Assembly: GCA_964353855.1 (NCBI GenBank)
Contig: CAYGWX010000017.1
Span: forward strand, 1 to 39,234
Direction of reading: 5' to 3'
DNA length: 39,234 nucleotides
DNA from: CAYGWX01 sp964353855 [NCBI: uncultured bacterium]
GTDB lineage: Bacteria; Edwardsbacteria; CAYGWX01
The notes beneath the pieces were generated by a model. The model worked only from the letters and a program-made list of their open reading frames with translations. It was not told the origin of the DNA and did no database searches. Shown piece by piece: positions 7,063-14,400 of the stretch. Position numbers and translations under genes: made by a program. Every line of letters starts with the position of its first letter. The stretch's first letter is position 1.

Positions 7063-8337
7063 GTGATTAAAGTCAAATCCTATTCCCAAAAGGCGTTGGC
7101 GACCCTCAGGCGGGAGGCCGGATTTGCTCCCAAGCACGAGGCCGCGGTTCGCATAATCGTGGAGGCCGTCAGGAAGCGCGGGGACCGTGCCCTTCTGGAG
7201 TTCACCCGGCGGTTCGACGGGGTCAGCCTGAAGCCGAAGGAGCTGGTCGTAAGAGAACAGGAGTTCCGCCAGGCATACAAGGAAGTCCCCAGGGCGGCCG
7301 TCCGGCTCATCCGGGAGGTCCGGAAGAACATCCAGGCCTATCACGAGAGAGAGCCCCTGAAAAGCTGGGAATACAGAGGCAAACGGGGGGAGAGGCTGGG
7401 ACAGAGGCTTGTGCCGATTGATCGGGTCGGTGTCTACGCACCCGGAGGCAAAGCTCTCTACCCTTCGTCGGTCCTGATGTGCGCGGTTCCGGCCATGGTC
7501 GCCGGGGTCCGGGACATCGTCCTGGCCACTCCTCCACAGAGCGACGGCCGGGTTGCGCCCATCCTTTTGGTCGCTGCGCGGGAGTCCGGGATCAAGACCG
7601 TATACAAGATGGGCGGAGCCCAGGCCATTGCGGCCTTGGCCTACGGGACCGAGACGGTCGGGAGGGTGGACAAGATCGTGGGGCCGGGGAATCTCTACGT
7701 GGCCCTGGCCAAGAAGCTGGTTTTCGGGGATGTGGGGATAGACATGGTCGCGGGGCCCTCCGAGGTCGTCATCCTCTGCGACGGAACCGCCTCGGCGAAA
7801 GAAGTCGCGGCCGACCTTCTGGCCCAGGCCGAGCACGACCAGCGCGCCTCGGCCATCGCCCTCACGACCTCTCGAACCCTGGCTCAGAGAGTTATGCGCG
7901 AAATTGAGAAACAGCTCCGCAACCTGCCCAAACGAAAGATTGCCGAAGCCTCGCTTAAGCATTACGGGGGCGTATTCCTGGTCCGGGACCTGGCCCAGGG
8001 GGTGGAGGCCGCGAACCGGCTGGCCCCTGAGCACCTGGAGGTCATGACTCGCAATCCCCGGGCCCTCCTCCCGCTCATCCGTAATGCCGGAGCCGTTTTC
8101 CTTGGCCGGTACACCCCTGAGCCGGTTGGCGATTACTGGGCCGGGCCCTCGCATGTTTTACCCACATCAGGCACCGCCCGATTCTCATCCGTCCTCTCGG
8201 TCGCGGACTTCCTGAGGAGGCAGAGTGTCATCGAGTATTCCGGACAAGCCCTCAAGGCCTGCCGAAAGAAGGTTACCGCGTTTGCGAGATTAGAGGGATT
8301 GGAGGCCCATGCGCGTTCGGCGGAGTCCAGGCCATGA
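7063..8337 (+). CDS. hisD: Histidinol dehydrogenase
   Basis: 424 residues. HisD catalyses the last two steps of histidine synthesis, the NAD-dependent oxidation of histidinol to histidine. Family motifs are complete: GPGNLYVALAKKLV (~207-220), AGPSEVVIL (~230), LAQAEHDQRAS with zinc ligands Gln255 and His258, APEHLEVM with catalytic Glu323-His324, GDYWAGPSHVLPT with Asp357, and EGLEAHA with His416. Length matches the ~430 of E. coli HisD. It starts at GTG 7063 just after the promoter, and no good Shine-Dalgarno is visible. It is the first gene of a tightly packed operon and overlaps hisC by 4 nt (ATGA). hisG, hisI and hisE, needed for the first steps, are not in this operon. Confidence 0.97.
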   Translation: MIKVKSYSQKALATLRREAGFAPKHEAAVRIIVEAVRKRGDRALLEFTRRFDGVSLKPKELVVREQEFRQAYKEVPRAAVRLIREVRKNIQAYHEREPLKSWEYRGKRGERLGQRLVPIDRVGVYAPGGKALYPSSVLMCAVPAMVAGVRDIVLATPPQSDGRVAPILLVAARESGIKTVYKMGGAQAIAALAYGTETVGRVDKIVGPGNLYVALAKKLVFGDVGIDMVAGPSEVVILCDGTASAKEVAADLLAQAEHDQRASAIALTTSRTLAQRVMREIEKQLRNLPKRKIAEASLKHYGGVFLVRDLAQGVEAANRLAPEHLEVMTRNPRALLPLIRNAGAVFLGRYTPEPVGDYWAGPSHVLPTSGTARFSSVLSVADFLRRQSVIEYSGQALKACRKKVTAFARLEGLEAHARSAESRP

Positions 8338-9413
8338 CGGTTGACCCCAAGGATTATTGGGAGAACATCAAGCTCGGAGTCCGGGCCATGCCTCCCTACA
8401 ACCTGAAGGAGGCCTCCTGCCGGATCAAGCTCAACCAGAACGAGAGCCCGTTTGCGATACCCGAGGAGGTGCGCTCCGAGATCCTGTCGTTTGCCAAAGA
8501 GCACGCCTTCTCCCGGTATCCGGCACTTTTGGCTTTTCCCCTGGCCGAGAAGCTGAGTGCGCTTTTAAAGGTACCCAAAGACTGGGTTCTCGTCGGCCAC
8601 GGGTCTAACGAGCTCATCTGGGCGCTTATTCAGACGGTTCTCGGGAGGGGAGACCGGGTCGTGGTCCCGGTCCCGGCTTTCGCCCTGTTCACGCACTACC
8701 CGAAGGTCGTTGAGGCTGAGCTGGTCGAGGTCCCGGCTAAGGAGGACCTATCCTATGATGTCGAACGCCTCCTTTCCGAGGCCGGGAATCCTGAGACCAG
8801 ACTCGTCCTGATCGCCTCCCCGAACAGCCCCACGGGAGCAGCCCTTGCCCTTCGGGACGTCGAGCACTTTTGTCAGGCCACGAGGGGACTGCTCCTTCTG
8901 GATGAGGCCTACTGCCAGTTCGCTAAAGCCAACGCCTTGGGGTTATTGGCCGATCATCCCAACCTCATCCTTCTGCGCACCTTTTCCAAGGCATTTCATT
9001 TGGCTGGGATGCGCGTGGGCTATCTGCTTGCCCAACCGGAGATCAGCGAGGCCGTGTCCAAGTGCAAGCTGCCCTTCAGCGTGGATGCTCTGGCCCAGAT
9101 GGCGGCGATGGCGATGCTGGCAAGGCAGGACTGGGTTGATGAGAAAGCAGGTTATATCGTTCGGGAGCGGGAGAGGCTCTTTCTGGAATTGGGAACACTG
9201 CCGGGGGTACGGCCCTATCCCTCGCAGGCGAACTTCATCCTGTTCCGTGTGCCGGATGCCCGCAAGGTCTTCGAGGGCCTGCTGGAGCAGGGCATCCTCA
9301 TCCGCGATGTGTCCCATTACCCGCAGCTGGCGGACTGCCTGCGGGTGACCGTCGGGCTGGAGAGCGAGAACGGCGCCTTCCTGGAAGCCCTGCGGGGGAT
9401 CCTACTCACTTAG
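8334..9413 (+). CDS. hisC: Histidinol-phosphate aminotransferase
   Basis: 359 residues of a fold-type I PLP enzyme that converts imidazole-acetol phosphate plus glutamate to histidinol phosphate. Visible: LNQNESPF (~33-40) and HGSNELI (substrate and phosphate binding), SPNSPTG (~162), LLLDEAYCQFA (~187-197) and the PLP lysine in RTFSKAFHLAGMRVGY (Lys219), with a late NFILFRV. The ATG start overlaps the hisD stop (ATGA), implying translational coupling. Assignment to HisC rather than another class-I aminotransferase rests on both motifs and the hisD-hisB context. Confidence 0.95.
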   Translation: MTVDPKDYWENIKLGVRAMPPYNLKEASCRIKLNQNESPFAIPEEVRSEILSFAKEHAFSRYPALLAFPLAEKLSALLKVPKDWVLVGHGSNELIWALIQTVLGRGDRVVVPVPAFALFTHYPKVVEAELVEVPAKEDLSYDVERLLSEAGNPETRLVLIASPNSPTGAALALRDVEHFCQATRGLLLLDEAYCQFAKANALGLLADHPNLILLRTFSKAFHLAGMRVGYLLAQPEISEAVSKCKLPFSVDALAQMAAMAMLARQDWVDEKAGYIVRERERLFLELGTLPGVRPYPSQANFILFRVPDARKVFEGLLEQGILIRDVSHYPQLADCLRVTVGLESENGAFLEALRGILLT

Positions 9414-9426
9414 AAGGAAATCAGCC

Positions 9427-10011
9427 ATGCGAAAGGCGACGCTTTTACGCAAGACCAGGGAGACTGAGATATCGGTTTCCCTGAACGTGGACGGACAGGG
9501 AAAGGCCAGGGTCAAGACCAGCATCGGGTTCCTGAACCATTTGCTGGAGCTGTTCTCGGCCCACAGCCTGATCGATCTGAACCTCCGGGCCAAGGGCGAC
9601 TTGGAGGTGGACCAGCATCATACCATGGAGGATATCGCCATCACCCTGGGCCAGGCTCTGAAGAAGGCCCTGGGCGACCGCAAGGGCATCCGAAGGTACG
9701 GCTTCGCCTTCGTGCCGATGGACGAGTCCCTGGTGCGCTGCGTCCTGGACCTCTCCGGCCGCCCCTTCATGGTCTTCTCGGTCCAGCTTGCTCCCCGGAT
9801 GATCAAGGACCTGGATCCCGAGATGGTCCTGGAGTTCTTCAAGGCCATTGCCCACAACGCCGGGGTGGCGATCCACTTGGAGCTCGTTTACGGCCGGAAC
9901 AGCCACCACCAGTTAGAGGCCCTGTTCAAGGCCTTCGCGATGGCGATGCGGACGGCCTGTGAGAAGGACCCGCGGCGCAAGGGGATCCCTTCGTCCAAGG
10001 GAACGCTTTGA
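9427..10011 (+). CDS. hisB: Imidazoleglycerol-phosphate dehydratase
   Basis: 194 residues, the single-domain bacterial type without the HisN phosphatase domain fused in E. coli. It dehydrates imidazole-glycerol phosphate to imidazole-acetol phosphate. Signatures: FLNHLLELFSAHS, the metal-binding DQHHTMEDIAITLG, AHNAGVAIHLELVYG and the second metal-binding motif NSHHQLEALFKA. The Shine-Dalgarno agaaggaa precedes the ATG. A separate histidinol-phosphate phosphatase must be encoded elsewhere. It overlaps hisH at TTGA. Confidence 0.97.
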   Translation: MRKATLLRKTRETEISVSLNVDGQGKARVKTSIGFLNHLLELFSAHSLIDLNLRAKGDLEVDQHHTMEDIAITLGQALKKALGDRKGIRRYGFAFVPMDESLVRCVLDLSGRPFMVFSVQLAPRMIKDLDPEMVLEFFKAIAHNAGVAIHLELVYGRNSHHQLEALFKAFAMAMRTACEKDPRRKGIPSSKGTL

Positions 10012-10616
10012 TCGCCATTGTGGACTACGGTATCGGCAATCTGGCCAGCGTCCGGAAGGCCTTTGCCAAAGTCGGAGCCGAGGCTAAAGTGACCTCCTCC
10101 CCAGATGAGATCGCGGGGGCAGAGAAGGTCGTCCTGCCCGGGGTCGGGGCCTTCGGCAAGGCCGTAGAGCACCTCGCGGCCCACGGCTTGGTCGAGCCCT
10201 TGCGCCAGGCCATCTCGGACGGCAAACCTTTCCTGGGCATCTGCCTGGGGATGCAGCTCCTGTTCGAGGCCAGCGAGGAGGCCCCGGGGGTCAAAGGGCT
10301 CGGCCTCTTAAAGGGGAACGTCAAGCGCTTCGAGGGCGTGCCCAAGGTGCCCCAGATTGGCTGGAACGAGGTGAGACAGGCGAAATCGTCCCCCCTCTTC
10401 GCATCCATCCCGGAGTCGGCCTACTTCTACTTCGTGCACTCCTATTATGTCGTCCCCCGGGACAGCGCCACTGTCCTGGCCTTCGCCGACTACGGGGGGG
10501 AATATGCCGCGGCTGTGGGGAAGGACAACGTGTGTGGGGTGCAGTTCCACCCCGAGAAAAGCCAGGCCTGGGGCCTCGCGCTCTTGAACAACTTCGCCAA
10601 GTTGCCATGCTCCTGA
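10008..10616 (+). CDS. hisH: Imidazole glycerol phosphate synthase, glutaminase subunit
   Basis: 202 residues of a class-I glutamine amidotransferase that feeds ammonia to HisF. Features: VDYGIGNLASVRKAF at the N-terminus, PGVGAFGKA, nucleophile Cys79 in GICLGMQLLFE, and His181-x-Glu183 in QFHPEKSQ completing the triad. It starts at TTG 10008, overlapping the hisB stop. It ends 10 nt inside hisA. HisH and HisF form one enzyme but are separated here by the hisA fusion gene, a common order. Confidence 0.96.
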   Translation: MIAIVDYGIGNLASVRKAFAKVGAEAKVTSSPDEIAGAEKVVLPGVGAFGKAVEHLAAHGLVEPLRQAISDGKPFLGICLGMQLLFEASEEAPGVKGLGLLKGNVKRFEGVPKVPQIGWNEVRQAKSSPLFASIPESAYFYFVHSYYVVPRDSATVLAFADYGGEYAAAVGKDNVCGVQFHPEKSQAWGLALLNNFAKLPCS

Positions 10617-11755
10617 TACCGGCCGTTGACCTGAAGGACGGGAAGTGCGTGAGGCTCATCCAGGGGAGGGCCGACCGGGCCAAGATCTACTCCTCGGAAC
10701 CGGCCAAAGTGGCCCGGCGCTGGCAGAAGGAGGGGGCGAGGTGTCTTCATGTCGTGGACCTGGACGGGGCCTTTTCCGGGGAGGCTAAGAACCTGCCGGC
10801 CCTGAAACGCATCTTGGAAGCCGTGACCATCCCGATAGAATTCGGGGGTGGGGTTCGCAGCCTCGGGATCATCGCCAAGCTCCTCTCCCTGGGCGTAGAC
10901 CGGGTCATCCTGGGAACGGCTACCATTGAGAATAAGGGACTGGTCAAAAAGGCCGTCCAGAGGTTCGGGCCGGAGCGCATCGTGGTCGGAATCGATGCCC
11001 GGGGGGGTAAGGTCGCGGTCCGGGGATGGAAGAAGAGGACGGAAGTCACGGCCCTGATCCTGGCAAGGAGGATGAAGGCCTTGGGCGTGCGGCGGTTCAT
11101 TTACACCGACATCGCCAGGGACGGGATGCTCTCCGGGCCGAATCTCCCTGCCCTCAAGGCGATGGTCAAGGAAAGCGGTCTTGCGGTCATCGCCTCCGGA
11201 GGGATATCCACTCTGAAGGATATCCAGAAGGTCGCAGCCCTAGGTGTCGAGGGGATGATCATCGGGAAAGCGCTTTACGAAGGGAAGTTTACCTTAAGGG
11301 AAGCGCTGAGAATATTCCCATCTCAGGTGCGGGTGAGGGTCGCGGCGGCGGCGGTCACGGAGGGAAAGCTGCTGCTCGTGAAGCACTTGAAGAAGGGGAG
11401 GGTCTGGTGGTGCCTTCCGGGCGGGGGGCTGGAGCCGGGAGAGACCCTGGAGGCCTGCGCCGGACGGGAACTCCTTGAAGAGACGGGGTTTCGCATTCGT
11501 CCCGAAAAGCCAATCTACCTTGGTGAGCTCATCCTGCCATTTGATCACCTTCTGGAAGTGACCTACCATGCTTCGATCGTCGGCGGCTGTTTAGGCAATA
11601 GGATTGACAGAGACGTTGAGGCGGTCCGCTGGGTTCCCTTAAAAAGCCTATGCCGCATGAACTTCCTGCCACGAGAAATAGCGAACCGGTTAGAGAAGGA
11701 TCGGCGGGCTGGATTTCCTCAGGGGATCGTGCACCTCGGCCGATATCAAGAATGA
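10607..11755 (+). CDS. hisA: HisA fused to a C-terminal Nudix hydrolase domain
   Basis: 382 residues. Residues 1-~235 are HisA, the ProFAR isomerase TIM barrel: [18 protein letters not shown] (catalytic Asp8), FGGGVRS, GIDARGG (Asp130), [10 protein letters not shown] (Asp168), IASGGIS and [11 protein letters not shown]. HisA normally ends here (~240). Residues ~242-382 continue in the same frame as a Nudix domain with a complete Nudix box, G-x5-E-x7-R-E-L-x-E-E-x-G-F (Gly273 to Phe295), preceded by WWCLPGG. The start is ATG 10607; a longer frame from 10532 would only add residues antisense to nothing useful and overlap hisH. Fourteen-nt-scale overlaps flank it: 10 nt with hisH, ATGA with hisF. 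HisE/HisI are absent from the operon. Nudix chemistry (release of PPi from a nucleoside triphosphate) matches the HisE reaction on phosphoribosyl-ATP. That role is inferred; nucleotide housekeeping is the alternative. Confidence 0.93.
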   Translation: MLLIPAVDLKDGKCVRLIQGRADRAKIYSSEPAKVARRWQKEGARCLHVVDLDGAFSGEAKNLPALKRILEAVTIPIEFGGGVRSLGIIAKLLSLGVDRVILGTATIENKGLVKKAVQRFGPERIVVGIDARGGKVAVRGWKKRTEVTALILARRMKALGVRRFIYTDIARDGMLSGPNLPALKAMVKESGLAVIASGGISTLKDIQKVAALGVEGMIIGKALYEGKFTLREALRIFPSQVRVRVAAAAVTEGKLLLVKHLKKGRVWWCLPGGGLEPGETLEACAGRELLEETGFRIRPEKPIYLGELILPFDHLLEVTYHASIVGGCLGNRIDRDVEAVRWVPLKSLCRMNFLPREIANRLEKDRRAGFPQGIVHLGRYQE

Positions 11756-12516
11756 GCGGGCTGGCCAAGCGGATCATCCCCTGCCTGGACGTGGACCAGG
11801 GGAGGGTCGTGAAGGGGACCCGGTTCGTAAACCTGGTGGATGCCGGGGACCCGGTGGAGCAAGCCAAGTTCTACGATGCCGAGGGCGCGGATGAGTTAGT
11901 CTTTCTGGACATCACGGCCTCATCCGACGGGCGGAAGATCATGCGGGAGGTCGCGGCCCGGACCGCGGATGAGGTCTTCATCCCGTTCACGGTGGGAGGA
12001 GGACTTCGGACGGTCGAGGACATCCGGGAGATACTCAAGGTCGGTGCGGACAAGGTCACCCTGAATACCGCGGCCCTGGAACACCCCGACCTAATCCGGG
12101 AGGCCAGCGAGCAGTTCGGAAGCCAGTGCGTTGTCATGGCCATTGATGCCAAGAGAATCGGGCAGGGCCACTGGGAGGTTTACAGCCACGGGGGCAGGAA
12201 TCCCACGGGAAAGGACGCCCTGGAGTGGGTTCAGAAGGTGCAAGCCCTGGGGGCCGGGGAGATCCTGCTCACGAGCATGGACTGCGACGGGACCAGGAAG
12301 GGGTACGACATCGAGCTGACCCGGACGATATCCCAGGCCCTTACGATCCCGGTGATCGCCTCCGGGGGCGCAGGGAACCTGGAGCATCTCTACGAGGTTC
12401 TGGATGAGGGAAAGGCGGATGCCGTGCTGGCCGCCTCCATCTTTCACTTCCGTGAACACACGATAAGAGAAACAAAGGAGTACCTGCAATCCAGAGGAAT
12501 GCCCGTCAGGCTATAG
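11752..12516 (+). CDS. hisF: Imidazole glycerol phosphate synthase, cyclase subunit
   Basis: 254 residues of a TIM barrel that uses ammonia from HisH to convert PRFAR to imidazole-glycerol phosphate and AICAR. Visible: [18 protein letters not shown] with the catalytic Asp, [16 protein letters not shown], the second catalytic Asp in [24 protein letters not shown] and [11 protein letters not shown]. The start ATG 11752 overlaps the hisA-Nudix stop (ATGA) and gives the standard N-terminus. An upstream extension to 11650 is not supported. It is the last histidine gene of the operon. Confidence 0.96.
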   Translation: MSGLAKRIIPCLDVDQGRVVKGTRFVNLVDAGDPVEQAKFYDAEGADELVFLDITASSDGRKIMREVAARTADEVFIPFTVGGGLRTVEDIREILKVGADKVTLNTAALEHPDLIREASEQFGSQCVVMAIDAKRIGQGHWEVYSHGGRNPTGKDALEWVQKVQALGAGEILLTSMDCDGTRKGYDIELTRTISQALTIPVIASGGAGNLEHLYEVLDEGKADAVLAASIFHFREHTIRETKEYLQSRGMPVRL

Positions 12517-12531
12517 AAAAGGAGTCTTAGC

Positions 12532-12915
12532 ATGCCATACTGTCCGAAGTGTCGCGCGGAATATGTGAAGGGGGTCAAGGAGTGCAAGGACTGCGGGGTG
12601 CCGCTGGTAGAAGTGCTTCCGCCTCCAGAGATCCACGAGGACAGGGAGAAGCTGGTCCCGGTGTACGGCCCGGATACCGAAGTCGAGGCCGGGATCCTCA
12701 TCAACCTGCTCCTGCAGGAGGGGATAGAGGCCGAGCTCTATCCCAGCTGGGACAAGCAGTCCGCGATGTGGTGGAAGCTGTTCTCCGACGCCGGGGGGAA
12801 CTCGGGCGCGGTGGTTGTCTTGGAGCACGAGGCGGAGCGGGCAAAAGGAATCATCAAGGTGTTTCTGGAAAATCCACCCGAAGCGATACCGGAAACCGAA
12901 AAGGAGGAGACATGA
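12532..12915 (+). CDS. Small zinc-ribbon protein with DUF2007-like domain
   Basis: 127 residues. The N-terminus has a zinc ribbon, Cys4-x2-Cys7-x10-Cys18-x2-Cys21. Residues ~40-115 (VYGPDTEVEAGILINLLLQ, EGIEAELY, GAVVVLEHEAERAKGII) match the pattern of DUF2007, a small alpha/beta domain called a putative prokaryotic signal-transducing protein. It probably lies in the cytoplasm. It starts 15 nt after hisF with Shine-Dalgarno aaaaggag and overlaps the next gene by ATGA, so it is co-transcribed with the his operon. No histidine-related role is evident. Confidence 0.75.
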   Translation: MPYCPKCRAEYVKGVKECKDCGVPLVEVLPPPEIHEDREKLVPVYGPDTEVEAGILINLLLQEGIEAELYPSWDKQSAMWWKLFSDAGGNSGAVVVLEHEAERAKGIIKVFLENPPEAIPETEKEET

Positions 12916-13367
12916 AAAAAATCGTTTTGGCTTTAACGCTGTTCGCGCTGGCCCTCACCGCGCTTCCGGCCCTGGGCCTCTCCCCGGACGGGAAGCCGGA
13001 GGGGATGGACACCGGGTCCACCTACCGCTACATGGTCTGGCGGGACGGGGACCAATGGCACGTGCGCTGGACCACGGCCGGGGCCGTGCACCGCTTCATC
13101 GGCAAGATCCACTCCGAGCAGGGCGTGTTCTCGGACGCCAAGCCCTCGGCAATCGAGAAGAGGGACTGGATCAAGATCGGGCCCAAGGGACACAACATCG
13201 CCTGGGACACCAAGGCGGCAGGAGGGGCCGACGGGGTGGACTTCAAGCTTTCGGCCAAGGGCGCGACCTTCGACCTGCTCATTGACGGGAAACGCCATCC
13301 CAAGCGGGTGTTCGTGGGCAAGGCCGGGGAGAACCCCCTGCGGATCCCGTTCACGATCGAGGAGTAG
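12912..13367 (+). CDS. Small secreted protein of unknown function
   Basis: 151 residues. MKKIVLALTLFALALTALPA is a clear Sec signal peptide; the mature part (~130 residues) has no Cys and no transmembrane segment. Recognisable pieces are TYRYMVWRDGDQWHVRWTT and RFIGKIHSEQGVF, which suggest a small beta-rich secreted domain. I do not recognise the family with certainty. The ATG lies in a ggaggag-preceded ATGA overlap with the zinc-ribbon gene. A strong terminator begins ~10 nt after the stop, making it the last gene of the his transcript. Confidence 0.75.
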   Translation: MKKIVLALTLFALALTALPALGLSPDGKPEGMDTGSTYRYMVWRDGDQWHVRWTTAGAVHRFIGKIHSEQGVFSDAKPSAIEKRDWIKIGPKGHNIAWDTKAAGGADGVDFKLSAKGATFDLLIDGKRHPKRVFVGKAGENPLRIPFTIEE

Positions 13368-13377
13368 ACCGCAATTC

Positions 13378-13411
13378 TTTAAGGGGGAGCGGAGGTCCGC
13401 TCCCCCTTAAA
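13378..13411 (+). terminator. Strong hairpin terminator ending the his operon
   Basis: A 15-bp perfect stem (13378-13392 with 13397-13411), loop aggt. The flanks are T-rich on the 5' side and A-rich on the 3' side, so it could also work on the other strand; no strong T-run follows on the + strand. Confidence 0.75.
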
Positions 13412-13435
13412 CACTATCAAGGGGGAGGAAGATAG

Positions 13436-13909
13436 ATGGTCCAAGGACTTAGGACGACGTACGGATGGGTGAGGGAGAAACGGGAGGTGCTGTTCAAGCA
13501 CTGCGAGAGCCTGCCCCCGGAGGTCTTTACCAAAGAGGCGGAGTCCTTCGGGTGGGGGAGCATCCGTAATCTCCATGTGCACGCCTGCTTCTGCTACCGG
13601 CACTGGTTCTCGGGCTACGCCCTGGAGGAGAAGAACCCGCCGATCAAGGAAGAGGACTATCCGGATGCAGCCTCCCTGCGAAAGGCCTTCGCCGAGACGG
13701 ACGCGCTGGTGGAGCGGTTCCTGGAGCATTTCAAGGACAAGTTGGATGAACCGATATCCGGTAAGGTGTCCTGGCAGGAGGAGCCGTTCGTCGCGACCCC
13801 GCGGAGACTCTTCACGCATGCTGTGACCCATGAGTATCATCACAAGGGCCAGATCGTGAGCCTGTCCCGGCTGTTGGGACATCCGGCAGGGGATACGGAT
13901 TTGCTCTAA
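13436..13909 (+). CDS. DinB-like (DUF664-type) putative metal-dependent four-helix protein
   Basis: 157 residues. The pattern fits the DinB/YfiT-like fold: a helix with a metal-binding His (NLHVHACFCYRHW, His47/49) and the C-terminal helix HEYHHKGQIVSLSRLLG (His132 and His135/136). Members bind divalent metal and some are thiol S-transferases, but the substrate here is unknown. The start ATG 13436 has an excellent Shine-Dalgarno (gggggaggaag). It lies after the his terminator, with no separate promoter seen. A second DinB-like gene lies at 36660-37109. Confidence 0.8.
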   Translation: MVQGLRTTYGWVREKREVLFKHCESLPPEVFTKEAESFGWGSIRNLHVHACFCYRHWFSGYALEEKNPPIKEEDYPDAASLRKAFAETDALVERFLEHFKDKLDEPISGKVSWQEEPFVATPRRLFTHAVTHEYHHKGQIVSLSRLLGHPAGDTDLL

Positions 13910-14041
13910 AAGCAAAGTTTAACAAAGTCAACCACTTATCTTCCAAGGACTTACCAGCTTACTTTCCAGTTTCCGTCCCGCCCCAGACACCCCGATTTCA
14001 AACGTAACCCAAGATAAATCAACACGCTATACGAAGGCTTT
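13910..14041. other. Intergenic region with weak 11-nt periodicity
   Basis: No gene is seen. Segments from 13932 to 13975 can be read as CCACTTATCTT, CCAAGGACTTA, CCAGCTTACTT and TCCAGTTTCCG. This suggests a decayed 11-bp array leading into the clear one at 14042. The rest shows no assignable signal. Confidence 0.35.
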
Positions 14042-14162
14042 ACGCCAAGTTCACGTTAAGTTAACGCCAAGTTATCACTAAGTTGGGTCTAATTTAACAC
14101 TAATTTAAGTCTAATTTAACACTAACTTCACACTAATTTAACACTAATTTCAGGCTAATTAT
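14042..14162 (+). repeat. 11-bp tandem repeat, 11 units
   Basis: Eleven consecutive in-phase 11-mers drift from ACGCCAAGTTC / ACGTTAAGTTA at the 5' end to ACACTAATTTA / ACACTAATTTC at the 3' end. Non-coding and AT-rich. The gradient of variants suggests local expansion by slippage or unequal exchange. It ends ~145 bp upstream of the promoter at 14308. Confidence 0.9.
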
Positions 14163-14185
14163 GCGGACGGGATGGAAAGGGGGTA

Positions 14186-14206
14186 GGGACTGGCGACTGG
14201 GGACTG
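14186..14206 (+). repeat. 7-bp tandem repeat (GGGACTG)
   Basis: GGGACTG, GCGACTG, GGGACTG in phase, 24 nt after the 11-bp array. A 14-bp perfect palindrome (cccgattaatcggg, 14237-14250) follows. Nothing else is recognised up to the promoter. Confidence 0.7.
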
Positions 14207-14307
14207 GAAAGAGATAACGGCAAAAGAGATCACCACCCCGATTAATCGGGATCTTCGCTTCGCTGCGACAGAAAACGAAAAAAAGGGCAAAAAATAGGAT
14301 GGAAGGC

Positions 14308-14336
14308 TTGACAAAATCGGATTTTTGCCGTATGAT
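14308..14336 (+). promoter_or_regulatory. Sigma-70-type promoter for YCF48-like gene
   Basis: TTGACA (14308-14313), 17-nt spacer, TATGAT (14331-14336). Start of transcription is predicted near 14343 and leaves a ~58-nt leader. Confidence 0.85.
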
Positions 14337-14400
14337 ATAAGGGCCTTTTGAGCAGATTTGAAAAGGTTGTTCAACCCCCAAGCACGGAAAGGAAGAAGCG

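Noticed and set aside
6961-8154. 397-codon minus-strand frame opposite hisD
   Set aside because: Shadow of the GC-rich hisD frame: no recognisable domains, and hisD on the + strand is certain.
12549-12911. Longer frame in front of the small secreted protein
   Set aside because: It overlaps the zinc-ribbon gene out of frame and reads as low-complexity sequence; ATG 12912 gives a clean signal peptide in an ATGA overlap.
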